Assembly: GCA_964629885.1 (NCBI GenBank)
Contig: CAZVRJ010000038.1
Coordinates: 1-25,434, forward strand
Source of the DNA: CAYWCV01 sp964629885
Lineage (GTDB): Bacteria > Bacteroidota > Rhodothermia > Balneolales > CAYWCV01
Direction: 5' to 3'
Length of the DNA stretch: 25,434 nt
Under the pieces are notes generated by a model. That model saw nothing but the letters and a program-made list of their open reading frames with translations, was not told where the DNA came from and made no database searches. Positions 1-7,296 of the stretch are shown here, piece by piece. Both the position numbers and the translations under genes were made by a program. The first letter of the stretch is position 1, and each line of letters starts with the position of its first letter.

Positions 1-87
1 GTATGGCAGTATGCGTTGCCTGTCGTTACGCTGCCGGGTAGATCGCAAGAGGTTGTCGGTGACGGCAATCCCAGATAAATGGTTACC

Positions 88-105
88 ATCCCGACTTGTC
101 GGGAT
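88..105. repeat. Small perfect hairpin, ATCCCGA-CTTG-TCGGGAT
   Basis: Seven-base inverted repeat around a CTTG loop in the leader before the first gene. It is not followed by a T-tract, so it is not a typical intrinsic terminator. Small hairpins with TCCCGAC/GTCGGGA arms occur as dispersed repeats in some Bacteroidota genomes, as far as I recall; one copy cannot show that here. Confidence 0.4.
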
Positions 106-229
106 ACAGAATTCGGCTTACAGACGGCCCTGGTCTTTTTTTTATCACCCTTCTAGAATCGGTAAGAACCCATTGTTAACTGAGTACTGGGTGAAGTATC
201 GGCTGTCGGAAATTTATATCCGGAAAAAG

Positions 230-239
230 TATAATTTTG
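230..239 (+). promoter_or_regulatory. Possible -10 element directly before the first kinase gene
   Basis: TATAAT at 230-235, and the Bacteroidota-type -7 pattern TAnnTTTG as TAATTTTG at 232-239. Either would place transcription start almost on the ATG at 244, giving a nearly leaderless mRNA. No convincing -35 or -33 box is visible at the right distance, so this may be chance. Confidence 0.25.
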
Positions 240-243
240 CCGA

Positions 244-2127
244 ATGCGATTTGTATTCTCACTCATATTGCTTTTTGTTTGTGTCAACGTGTCATCCGCC
301 CAACAAGCGGCAGTAGACTCGTTGCGTAACGTTCTGAATGCCGCAGACTCCGATACTGCAAGGGTCACTGCAACAGCATACATCGCGTTTCATACGGCTT
401 TGATCAATCCCGATTCTGCTCTCATCATCGCGCAAGAAGCCCTCGATTTCGCAGAACGCATAAAATTCGAAAGGGGTGTCGCAAGTGTCAATAATTCCTT
501 CGGCTGGATTTACTTCAACACCGGAAAGCTAGACAAGTCGGTCGATTATTATAATAAGGCACTCGAGTACTTCAGGCGCTCAAATAATGAAATTAGTCAG
601 ATGGCTGTCTTGCTCAACATGAGTACGGTGTACATTAAAATGGGCAGTTATGCCAATGCAATGGAAGTTCTGACAGAGGCACTTCCAATTGCCGAAAAGC
701 ACCCAGCCACAAGTGAAGCCTCCGTCATTTATAAAAATATAGGCATCATCTACAGGAATGACGGCAAGCTTGATGAGGCTGTAAAATACCTTGATAAAGC
801 ATACCAAATTAATGTAGGGTTGGGAAATAAGACGCTCGCAGCCGACACAAAGGTCAGCATGAGCATCATGTTCCAAAATATGGGCGATTACGATCGAGCA
901 TCAAGCGCTCTCGATGATGCCGAAAAGCTATACGCCTCAAAAAATAGCGATTATGGCCTCACAATGGTGGCCGAGAACAGAGGTGGAATGTACTTCAAAC
1001 AGGGTCGGTATTTGGAGGCGTTGAATTATTTCGGCTCTGCAAAAGATGGTTTTGAAAAACTAGGATACGACGCCGACGTGGCATACATCAGCTTAGAGAT
1101 ATCAAAAACATACGAACGACTAGGGCGACTTTCCGAAAGTCTTGGAGTGCTCAATGAGGCATTTCCTTTGGTGGATTCAAGTGGCTTCAAAAACTACATC
1201 TACGAAATGTTAGATCAAAAAGCGAAGATCTACGAGCAGATGGGAAACAGCGCTGAGGCTCTCAGACATCAACGGCTTGCATTTGATGCTTATGTAGAAT
1301 ACCAGAACGAGTTGGAAACGAACAGACTCAATGAAATTAAGGTCCAGTTCGAAACAGAGCAGAAGGACGCAGAAATAAGCCTGCTAAATAAAGACAACGA
1401 GCTTCAGATTCAGCGTATTCAACGGCAGCGATTGCTCCTCCTGTTTATCCTGTCAACCATTCTGTTAATATTAACCTTAATAGGTGTTTTCATTTATCGG
1501 TACCGCCTCAAGATGAAGACAAAAGAGCTCGATATCCGGAGCAGAATAGCAGCAGATCTACACGACGATGTGGGAAGTTCTGTGAGCAGCATTCGGATGC
1601 TCAGCGAGATTGCTCTGCACAACGCAAAGCATGATCCTGCACAACTAGAGATTTTACTCGGAAAAATTAACGACAATGCGAAGGATATCGTGGAAAACAC
1701 TAGCGACATCGTCTGGATGATTAAGCCGGGTTATGACGAAATTGACTCGGTTATTAACCGAATGGAACGCTATATCCACGATTTATGCAATTCTCGAGAC
1801 ATAGCCTACACGATTAATTTGGAGGCACTACGCAATATCAAGCTCGACATGACACAAAGAAAAAACCTGTATCTGATTTTTAAAGAGGCAGTGAACAATG
1901 CCGTGAAGTATTCGGGCACCAAGTCGTTGAATGCCATAATTAAAATTGATGGACGCCAAATTCAAATGGAAATCCAAGATTATGGTGTTGGATTCGACTC
2001 CGATAACACGATACCAGGTAATGGAATCGGCAATATGATGGCCCGGGCAAAGGAACTGGGTGGTCTTTTGAAAATTCAGTCGAAACCAGGATTGGGCACA
2101 AACATAAGCACGATACTTCCAATCTAG
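244..2127 (+). CDS. TPR-repeat sensor histidine kinase (NarX/DesK-like, HisKA_3)
   Basis: Membrane sensor kinase that autophosphorylates and passes phosphate to the regulator encoded next. An N-terminal signal peptide (about 1-19, ending SSAQQ) is followed by about eight TPR-like helical hairpins (roughly 45-350), which would lie in the periplasm. Then come a coiled coil (about 352-395), one membrane helix (about 397-419) and the cytoplasmic kinase. The phosphoacceptor is His440 in LHDDVGSSVSSIRML, the HisKA_3 type that pairs with LuxR-family regulators. The ATPase part shows the N box (FKEAVNNAVKYS), DYGVGFD and GNGIGNMM. At 627 residues it has the usual length for this Bacteroidota family. 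The ATG at 244 is chosen because it gives a clean signal peptide. The regulator follows after 69 bases, so the pair is probably co-transcribed. The ligand is unknown; TPRs suggest a protein or peptide partner. Confidence 0.93.
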   Translation: MRFVFSLILLFVCVNVSSAQQAAVDSLRNVLNAADSDTARVTATAYIAFHTALINPDSALIIAQEALDFAERIKFERGVASVNNSFGWIYFNTGKLDKSVDYYNKALEYFRRSNNEISQMAVLLNMSTVYIKMGSYANAMEVLTEALPIAEKHPATSEASVIYKNIGIIYRNDGKLDEAVKYLDKAYQINVGLGNKTLAADTKVSMSIMFQNMGDYDRASSALDDAEKLYASKNSDYGLTMVAENRGGMYFKQGRYLEALNYFGSAKDGFEKLGYDADVAYISLEISKTYERLGRLSESLGVLNEAFPLVDSSGFKNYIYEMLDQKAKIYEQMGNSAEALRHQRLAFDAYVEYQNELETNRLNEIKVQFETEQKDAEISLLNKDNELQIQRIQRQRLLLLFILSTILLILTLIGVFIYRYRLKMKTKELDIRSRIAADLHDDVGSSVSSIRMLSEIALHNAKHDPAQLEILLGKINDNAKDIVENTSDIVWMIKPGYDEIDSVINRMERYIHDLCNSRDIAYTINLEALRNIKLDMTQRKNLYLIFKEAVNNAVKYSGTKSLNAIIKIDGRQIQMEIQDYGVGFDSDNTIPGNGIGNMMARAKELGGLLKIQSKPGLGTNISTILPI

Positions 2128-2196
2128 GTTTACCACACCTAATCTCGGTATATGCGACTAATTCGATTTGAATTACCTTGAGATAAAAAGCTTTCA

Positions 2197-2832
2197 ATGA
2201 TCAAAGTATTACTTTTTGAGGACAACAGGCATCTGCGCGACAGCATAAGCATTCTGTTGGAGGGCACTCAAGGCTTCACTTGTGTTGGGGCTCATCCCGA
2301 TTGTCAACATCTGATAGAGAATGTGCAAATTTCCGACCCTGATGTCATTTTAATGGACATTGAAATGCCAGGCATGAACGGTATTGAGGCAACTGAAAAA
2401 ATCCGTAAGACATTTCCCAACATACAGGTTCTCATACAGACTGTATTTCAAGACGACAACTACATATTTCGCGCAATATGTGCCGGCGCATCTGGTTACA
2501 TTCTTAAAGTAACGCCACCAGAGGGCTATTTGGCAGCAATTACGGAGGTTCACAACGGTGGATCGCCCATGACCCCTGGTATTGCACGACGAGTCCTCGA
2601 GCTATTTAAAGGAAACTACCAGGTTCCGATAGAGGAGAATTTCAAGTTAACCGACAAGGAAAAAGTCGTACTAGAACACCTCGTTTCCGGTAAAAGTTAT
2701 AAAATGATTGCTGAGGTGATGTCGATTTCCATCGACACGGTTAAAACCCACATGAAGAATATCTACACTAAACTTCATGTACATTCGAACACAGAAGCAG
2801 TTACAAAGGCGATACGACACAAGATCGTCTGA
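2197..2832 (+). CDS. NarL/FixJ-family response regulator
   Basis: Cytoplasmic transcription regulator, the likely partner of the preceding TPR kinase. The receiver domain (about 1-120) has the acidic pocket Glu8/Asp9, the phosphoacceptor Asp54 in ILMDIEMPGMNG, the switch Thr in VLIQTVFQ and the conserved Lys in GYILK. A short linker leads to a LuxR-type helix-turn-helix (about 148-211) with the standard pattern LTDKEKVVLEHL...KMIAEVMSISIDTVKTHMKNIYTKL. At 211 residues it is a full-length member. One difference from classical members is Glu8-Asp9 rather than Asp-Asp, which is common. The last codons and stop overlap the left arm of an 18-bp hairpin, so the transcript probably ends here. Its targets are not visible in the window. 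Confidence 0.95.
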   Translation: MIKVLLFEDNRHLRDSISILLEGTQGFTCVGAHPDCQHLIENVQISDPDVILMDIEMPGMNGIEATEKIRKTFPNIQVLIQTVFQDDNYIFRAICAGASGYILKVTPPEGYLAAITEVHNGGSPMTPGIARRVLELFKGNYQVPIEENFKLTDKEKVVLEHLVSGKSYKMIAEVMSISIDTVKTHMKNIYTKLHVHSNTEAVTKAIRHKIV

Positions 2833-2871
2833 AGGCATTGGTGGTCAGCCGAACACCAATGCCTTCAGACG
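2826..2871 (+). terminator. Strong 18-bp hairpin at the end of the response regulator gene
   Basis: Perfect inverted repeat: left arm 2826-2843, right arm 2854-2871, ten-base loop. The left arm contains the TGA stop of the regulator gene (2830-2832). Downstream is TATTATT rather than a pure T-tract, so it may be an imperfect intrinsic terminator or an mRNA 3'-end stabiliser. A bidirectional role is less likely, as both neighbours are on the plus strand. Confidence 0.7.
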
Positions 2872-2892
2872 TATTATTGGGTGCCCCATTGC

Positions 2893-2927
2893 GTATATTG
2901 GATGTATGAGCATTGCATCCAATATAC
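2893..2927 (+). promoter_or_regulatory. 12-bp hairpin with the yggS start codon in its loop
   Basis: Perfect arms GTATATTGGATG (2893-2904) and CATCCAATATAC (2916-2927) enclose an 11-base loop carrying the ATG at 2906-2908. The right arm is coding sequence (Ser-Asn-Ile-Leu). In mRNA this would present or hide the start codon; the geometry is seen, the regulatory role is inferred. Confidence 0.5.
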
Positions 2928-3589
2928 TTGAAGTTCAAAAGCGGATTGCAGCAGCCTGCAATGCAGCCGGACGCGATCCACACGAGGTCAAGCTCATCGC
3001 AGTGAGCAAAACCCATCCGGCATCGTTTGTCGATGAGGCCTTCGCTGCCGGACAGCTTCACTTCGGCGAGAACCGCGTGCAAGAGATGGTCGCTAAGGCT
3101 GTCGATGCCAACCCGGGTGTGCATTGGCACATGATTGGGACGATGCAGACGAATAAAATCCGCCTGATGGCGTCATTCGTTGAATGGATCCATTCCGTAC
3201 CGTCAATTGCTGCGCTCGACGAAATCAGCAAACGGGCACTACAGAACGACCGCGTCATCAAAGTGCTCATTCAGGTTAACATCAGCGACGAGGATCAGAA
3301 AAGTGGTTGCGAACCCGAGGAGCTTGAGGCAATTTTAAAACACGCCTCCACCCTGCCTGGACTCGAAATACACGGACTCATGGGCATGGCGTCTTTTGTC
3401 GATGATCCCGAAACCGTTCGCCCGCAATTCGCCCATCTCCGATCATTGCGCGATAGCCACAGACACCTCGAATCGCCGAATGTGTTCATGCGCGAACTCA
3501 GTATGGGGATGTCGCACGACATGGATGCGGCCATTCTCGAAGGTTCAACCATGGTTCGAGTCGGCACCGCGATTTTCGGTAGCCGTTAA
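2906..3589 (+). CDS. yggS: YggS/PLPBP-family pyridoxal-phosphate homeostasis protein
   Basis: Cytoplasmic PLP-binding protein of the alanine-racemase-like TIM-barrel fold that keeps free PLP and some amino-acid pools in balance; no classical catalytic activity is known for the family. The PLP lysine is Lys35 in LIAVSKTHPA. Other family marks are FGENRVQE, WHMIGTMQTNK, VLIQVNISDEDQKSG, GLMGMASF and ELSMGMSHDMDAAI, with a C-terminal VRVGTAIFG. The open frame extends upstream to 2777, but the family begins at MSIASN, so the ATG at 2906 is preferred, giving 227 residues, the usual length. No Shine-Dalgarno is visible and the ATG lies in a hairpin loop. In IGTMQTNK, Thr-Met replaces the usual His-Leu-Gln type run. 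The stop TAA overlaps the stop of the convergent nucleoside phosphorylase gene. Confidence 0.94.
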   Translation: MSIASNILEVQKRIAAACNAAGRDPHEVKLIAVSKTHPASFVDEAFAAGQLHFGENRVQEMVAKAVDANPGVHWHMIGTMQTNKIRLMASFVEWIHSVPSIAALDEISKRALQNDRVIKVLIQVNISDEDQKSGCEPEELEAILKHASTLPGLEIHGLMGMASFVDDPETVRPQFAHLRSLRDSHRHLESPNVFMRELSMGMSHDMDAAILEGSTMVRVGTAIFGSR

Positions 3590-4476
3590 AGCGGCTTGGT
3601 CGTGTACGACAGTCGTTCGAGCAGGGTTTGAATCAGTTTCTCGATGGTGAGGTGGTAATCTTCGCTGAAGGTCATGTTAAACCTGTTGGCGATGATGGCA
3701 CATACCGTGATACAATTGTGTCCCAATGCCTTACCAAGTGCATAGAGCGCCGAAGTCTCCATCTCGAAGTTGGTGATGCGATGGTCGCCAAACCGGAAGT
3801 CGGTGAGCAGGCTGTTCAAATTCGGGATGCGTGGTGCCAGACGGAGAACACGTCCCTGTGGTCCATAAAAACCGCTTGCGGTAGCCGTCATACCATGAAT
3901 CATGTCGTCGCCGCCAATTTGGTGTAACATACGGTCGTCGCTCTTTACCACATAGGCATGGCCCATGCCGGGCTCCCATGGAATCCAAGCATTCAAAGCA
4001 TCCTGGATGTCTTTCTCGCAGACATTGTTCACATCTTCGTAGTACTGGAAAAACCAGTCCATGCCGATACCGTGCGACGAGATGACAAAACTGTCGACAG
4101 GGATGTCTGGTTGCAGCGATCCCGAAGTGCCAAGGCGGATCAAATTGAGCGTTCTCTTCTCGGGTTTGATCGTGCGGGTCTCAAAATCGATGTTCATGAG
4201 CGCATCCAGCTCATTCAAAACGATATCGATGTTGTCGATACCGATGCCGGTCGAGACTACCGAAAGGCGGCTCAATCCCACTCGTCCAGTATGCGTCACA
4301 AACTCGCGATTCTGACCTGCATACTCAAGCTCGTCGAAATAATCGGATATCAATTTCACACGGCCTTGATCTCCCACCAAAATAATGGTATCGGCCAACT
4401 GTTCCGGCCTGAGCTTGAGGTGATAGATCCCACCCTCATCGTTCAGGATGAGTTCTGATTCAGGGATGAAACTCAT
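3586..4476 (-). CDS. udp: Uridine-phosphorylase-like nucleoside phosphorylase
   Basis: Cytoplasmic NP-I family enzyme, probably splitting pyrimidine nucleosides with phosphate to base and ribose-1-phosphate. Visible marks are the N-terminal ILVGDQGRV (usual phosphate-site GDPxR region), VVSTGIGIDNIDIVLNEL, the central RLGTSGSLQPDIPVDSFVIS, and the ribose motif FEMETSALYALG, followed by TVCAIIANR. At 296 residues it is somewhat longer than E. coli Udp (about 253), with an extra N-terminal strand (residues 1-20) and an internal segment around the tryptophan-containing stretch at about 145-165. Glutamine replaces the Pro of the phosphate motif (GDQGR), so specificity could differ. It lies 29 bases after the acidic hypothetical gene and is probably co-transcribed with it. 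Its stop overlaps that of yggS. Confidence 0.88.
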   Translation of the reverse strand: MSFIPESELILNDEGGIYHLKLRPEQLADTIILVGDQGRVKLISDYFDELEYAGQNREFVTHTGRVGLSRLSVVSTGIGIDNIDIVLNELDALMNIDFETRTIKPEKRTLNLIRLGTSGSLQPDIPVDSFVISSHGIGMDWFFQYYEDVNNVCEKDIQDALNAWIPWEPGMGHAYVVKSDDRMLHQIGGDDMIHGMTATASGFYGPQGRVLRLAPRIPNLNSLLTDFRFGDHRITNFEMETSALYALGKALGHNCITVCAIIANRFNMTFSEDYHLTIEKLIQTLLERLSYTTKPL

Positions 4477-4505
4477 GTCAACTCTCGATGAATTCTACTT
4501 AAACC

Positions 4506-5288
4506 TTAAAACAGGGTGTTCCTGTAGGTTTCGCGAAGGTCTTGGATGTACATACCGATTTCGTTGCGAACGTCGAAGAGCTGCTCATCAATCTCGTAAT
4601 ACTCTGCCGCCTTCATCCACGGTCTGTTCTTGAGCATGTGCAACAAGTCGAGTGCGCGGTTGGCATTTTCGAGAGCTTTCTTACAGTAGGTGATGTTGCC
4701 ACCGATCACATCGATGTCGAATCCGAAGCTGAAACCTGCGGCTAACTTGGCACTGATCTGAAGAGAAGATTGAATGAACTGGGTGAAAATGGCGTCGTCC
4801 CGGTTCTCCTGGTTGCGTTGGGCAATACCCAACACCTTGATACCAAAAGTACGGGCCAAGCTGTATGGTAACATGTCGTCGAGGTACTCGATGTCCTCAA
4901 TGCGGAACGAACTCGACGGCTCATCATCATCGTCGTCTTCGAAGTCGTCATCCTCAAACTCGTTTAGGAGCTGGTTGAAGAAATCTTCGTCTTCTTCTTC
5001 ATCGCTCATGAACAAATCGTTGTCGGGATCGTCGTCTTCGTCGTCATCCCAGTCGTCATCTTCAGGGAAATACGCTTCTTCGAACATAAGCTCTTCTTCG
5101 ATGAAAGCGTCGATAACGTCGTTCTGATTCTTGTATTCGCCTAGCAAACGCATCCAACTTGGTGAGCTTTCGCCCCAAGTGGCGGTGATGAAATCCTTGA
5201 GCTGCACGCTTTTACGCTCAATGGCGTTAATGTGTTGCTCCCATCGGAATTCATCCCAAATTTCGTCGTCAAAACGCTCAGATCCCAT
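4506..5288 (-). CDS. Unknown protein with a long acidic central segment
   Basis: I do not recognise the family. The 260-residue product has an N-terminal amphipathic region (1-75, rich in Trp and Glu), a central stretch of almost only Asp/Glu (about 76-123) and a helical C-terminal domain (about 130-260) that looks folded, with YCKKALENANRALDLLHMLKNRP and a Tyr-rich end. No signal peptide, membrane helix or metal motif is evident. The acidic run could bind cations or basic proteins. This is the only gene in the window with a textbook Shine-Dalgarno (AAGGAG, ten bases before ATG), and it has a well-formed -35/-10 promoter about 78 bases upstream, which suggests strong, separate expression. It precedes the uridine-phosphorylase-like gene by 29 bases. 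Confidence 0.85.
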   Translation of the reverse strand: MGSERFDDEIWDEFRWEQHINAIERKSVQLKDFITATWGESSPSWMRLLGEYKNQNDVIDAFIEEELMFEEAYFPEDDDWDDDEDDDPDNDLFMSDEEEDEDFFNQLLNEFEDDDFEDDDDDEPSSSFRIEDIEYLDDMLPYSLARTFGIKVLGIAQRNQENRDDAIFTQFIQSSLQISAKLAAGFSFGFDIDVIGGNITYCKKALENANRALDLLHMLKNRPWMKAAEYYEIDEQLFDVRNEIGMYIQDLRETYRNTLF

Positions 5289-5298
5289 AGTTCGTGAT

Positions 5299-5304
5299 CT
5301 CCTT
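5299..5304 (-). promoter_or_regulatory. Canonical Shine-Dalgarno (AAGGAG) of the acidic protein gene
   Basis: On the minus strand AAGGAG lies ten bases before the ATG at 5288. It stands out because the other starts in this window have no such purine box. Confidence 0.7.
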
Positions 5305-5365
5305 GTTAACGTGAATAACGATTATTAAGGGGCGTTTCGTACGGCATTGCCCACGACTTGTGAGC

Positions 5366-5394
5366 ATAATACGATTTACAAAGGGTTGCGTCAA
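5366..5394 (-). promoter_or_regulatory. Sigma70-like promoter for the acidic protein / udp pair
   Basis: Minus strand: TTGACG (5394-5389), 17-base spacer, TATTAT (5371-5366). This is close to the bacterial consensus, in the 138-base gap between the purine nucleoside phosphorylase gene and the acidic gene. Predicted start near 5359, leaving a leader of about 70 bases. Confidence 0.6.
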
Positions 5395-5426
5395 CCGGTA
5401 AGCAAAAATTGATGGTTTTGGTACGA

Positions 5427-6263
5427 TTATAGTGCTTCGAGCACTCCTGTTATGATGCGCGACATTTTCGGTTCTGCTGTGTTGGCAGCCGCAAGAATGT
5501 CGGCCATCGCAACGGGGTGCAAATTGTCTGGAAAGCACTCATCTGTAATAACAGAGATGCCCATCACTTCCATTCCCATGTGTACGGCAGCAATTACTTC
5601 TGGCACCGTACTCATGCCTACCACATCGGCACCGATGTTACGGAGGAAGCGGTATTCGGCTCTAGTCTCAAGGTTTGGACCCGAAACCGCCACATATACA
5701 CCTTGATGCAGTTTGATACCCTCTTTGAGAGCAACCTGCTCGGCCATCTCGATGAGACGCGGAGTGTACGGTCGGCTCATGTCGGGAAAGCGTGGACCCA
5801 GTTCATCGTCGTTTGGACCAATGAGTGGATTGTCGCCCAATAGGTTAATGTGATCTGTAATGAGCATTACATCGCCACGACGGTGCAGTGGATTCATCCC
5901 ACCGGCAGCGTTCGACACCAACAGCGTCTTGGCGCCGTTGGCTTGAAGCACCCGAAGCGGAAACGCTATCTGCTGCATAGTGTAGCCTTCGTAGAAGTGG
6001 AATCGTCCCTGCATGGCAACCACTAGCTTGCCGCCAAGATTGCCGAACAAGAGGCGTCCAGCGTGACTTTCGACGGTGGATGTCGGGAAATGGGGGATGT
6101 CGGAATACGATATCGAATCGAGCACTTCCATTTGCGATGCCAGACGGCCGAGTCCAGTTCCAAGGATGATCACATACTCTGGACGGTGACTGGTCTTCGA
6201 TTGGATGAATGCCAGTGTCTCACTACGCTTTTGGCGGAAGGTCGCCACAGTGTCAATGTTCAT
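5427..6263 (-). CDS. punA: Purine nucleoside phosphorylase, trimeric class
   Basis: Cytoplasmic salvage enzyme: purine nucleoside plus phosphate gives base plus ribose-1-phosphate. Trimeric-class marks are the N-terminal IILGTGLGRL, the phosphate-site residues in ESHAGRLLFG and MQGRFHFYEGY, the NAAGGMNP loop, SGPNLETRAEYRFLRNIGADVVGMSTVPEV, and a conserved C-terminal helix. At 278 residues the length is normal. Glu199 (in NLET) matches human Glu201, but the residue matching human Asn243, which reads the 6-oxo group, is Asp241 (VITDEC). In human MTA phosphorylase an Asp at this place favours 6-aminopurines, so adenosine or methylthioadenosine may also be substrates. The gene starts 21 bases after the DivIVA gene and is probably in its transcript. 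Confidence 0.93.
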   Translation of the reverse strand: MNIDTVATFRQKRSETLAFIQSKTSHRPEYVIILGTGLGRLASQMEVLDSISYSDIPHFPTSTVESHAGRLLFGNLGGKLVVAMQGRFHFYEGYTMQQIAFPLRVLQANGAKTLLVSNAAGGMNPLHRRGDVMLITDHINLLGDNPLIGPNDDELGPRFPDMSRPYTPRLIEMAEQVALKEGIKLHQGVYVAVSGPNLETRAEYRFLRNIGADVVGMSTVPEVIAAVHMGMEVMGISVITDECFPDNLHPVAMADILAAANTAEPKMSRIITGVLEAL

Positions 6264-6284
6264 AGATAGCTGAAAAAAGGTGAA

Positions 6285-6863
6285 TTAATCAATTCCGTCG
6301 AGGAGCTGGTCTACATCGACCACACCCGGTGCAACTGGTTTTTCCCTGCGATCGACTTCTGGGGCGGGTCTAGGCTCGAAGCCTTCCTCGCGTGGAAGCA
6401 TGTAGACACCGGCTGCATCCGAATCGAAACTCTGCAGCGATTCACGAGCCATTTCGAGGTAGCCGCGCATGCCGCGGATGATCTCCTCGCGACGGTCGAG
6501 CAGCCTTAAGATGCCCTGGCGGATTTCCTGCTTCTGCTGTCGCGAATCACGGAGCATATTTTCAGCTTCGATCTCGGCCTTGTGGATCCGGTTCTCAGCT
6601 TCCGATTTGGCCATTGCTAACCTGTTCTCAGAATTTTCCTTAGCGGTGCGCAGGGTTTCGTGGAGGGCTTCTTCGACCTTAGTGTAATGGTCAAGCTTCT
6701 GCTTCAGCTCGGAAACCTCGTGCTCAAGGGCGCGATTGCGGGCGGTAAGGTGCTCCCACTCGGTAGCAACGACTGCCAAGAAGGCACTAACTTCGGATAT
6801 ATCGTAGCCGCGGATGGCCTTTTCAAATTTCTGTTGCTTGATGTCGAGGGCCGTTAGCTTCAT
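6285..6863 (-). CDS. DivIVA-domain coiled-coil protein
   Basis: Cytoplasmic, membrane-curvature or pole-associated scaffold type. The DivIVA N-terminal module is clear: LTALDIKQQKFEKAIRGYD with ISEVSAFLAVVATEWE (residues 4-38), followed by a long coiled coil (about 40-145, heptads of Glu, Leu, Lys and Arg). A tail rich in Pro, Glu and Arg ends in a short acidic VDVDQLLDGID. At 192 residues it is of normal size. DivIVA relatives outside Gram-positives often have unclear roles in division or polar targeting. It lies 21 bases before the purine nucleoside phosphorylase gene, a neighbourhood I recall from other FCB-group genomes. A 14-bp palindrome lies 31-44 bases upstream of the start. Confidence 0.88.
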   Translation of the reverse strand: MKLTALDIKQQKFEKAIRGYDISEVSAFLAVVATEWEHLTARNRALEHEVSELKQKLDHYTKVEEALHETLRTAKENSENRLAMAKSEAENRIHKAEIEAENMLRDSRQQKQEIRQGILRLLDRREEIIRGMRGYLEMARESLQSFDSDAAGVYMLPREEGFEPRPAPEVDRREKPVAPGVVDVDQLLDGID

Positions 6864-6893
6864 GGATTGTGCGAAATGCTTAAATAGGGTGTA

Positions 6894-6907
6894 AGTTAGC
6901 GCTAACT
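6894..6907. promoter_or_regulatory. Perfect 14-bp palindrome AGTTAGCGCTAACT
   Basis: Lies between the PspB-like gene ending at 6933 and the DivIVA gene starting at 6863. With no loop it suits a dimeric DNA-binding protein better than an RNA hairpin. A role as operator for the DivIVA/PNP pair is only a guess. Confidence 0.3.
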
Positions 6908-6932
6908 GTGCTGGTATTCAATCAATTTCAGC

Positions 6933-7274
6933 TTAAGAACGGTTGCGGAGTTGGTTTGGTACCGTGCTTGCAGGCGATTCATCCTCTTTTACCCCATTGC
7001 CAAGCAAAGGTTCTCTCGTGTTGCCCAACAAAAGGCGGTCGCTCTCATCTGCCACAATTTCCTCGAGCACTTGCAGGCGCTTCTCGGCTTTGATGCGCCA
7101 TTGAACCAGTTCTTGGTTCTGCTTAATAATTTGGCCAACCTCGGGTGAGTTCCCCGAATATTTACGCTCCATCTTGAATCTGATGAGCTCTGTTATGCGG
7201 TGGATGGTAAATCCCGCTAGGGCCATACCTCCGATTGCCATCGTAATGATGGCTAAAAACTCAGGTGGGTTCAT
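6933..7274 (-). CDS. Small PspB-like membrane protein (second of a pair)
   Basis: A 113-residue protein with one N-terminal membrane helix (about 5-25), a basic stretch (RFKMERKYSG), an amphipathic or coiled-coil helix (about 45-75) and a polar tail. The segment KAEKRLQVLEEIVADE resembles the RIQALESILDAEH region of PspB, the inner-membrane partner of PspC in the phage-shock response. The order TM-helix, linker, coiled coil is the same. It probably sits in the inner membrane with the coiled coil in the cytoplasm. It follows its upstream neighbour by 22 bases and has the same layout, so the two look like diverged paralogues that may pair through their coiled coils. No Shine-Dalgarno. Function by resemblance only. 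Confidence 0.75.
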   Translation of the reverse strand: MNPPEFLAIITMAIGGMALAGFTIHRITELIRFKMERKYSGNSPEVGQIIKQNQELVQWRIKAEKRLQVLEEIVADESDRLLLGNTREPLLGNGVKEDESPASTVPNQLRNRS

Positions 7275-7296
7275 GTGTTATCAGCTACTAATTAGT

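Noticed and set aside
11..316. 101-codon frame at the left edge
   Set aside because: Overlaps the kinase start in another frame, atypical composition, no motif.
3958..4458. 166-codon plus-strand frame over the uridine-phosphorylase-like gene
   Set aside because: Antisense to a gene with clear motifs; no recognisable domain or start context.
4774..5127. 117-codon Ser-rich plus-strand frame
   Set aside because: The poly-Ser is the reverse reading of the Asp/Glu codons of the acidic protein gene.
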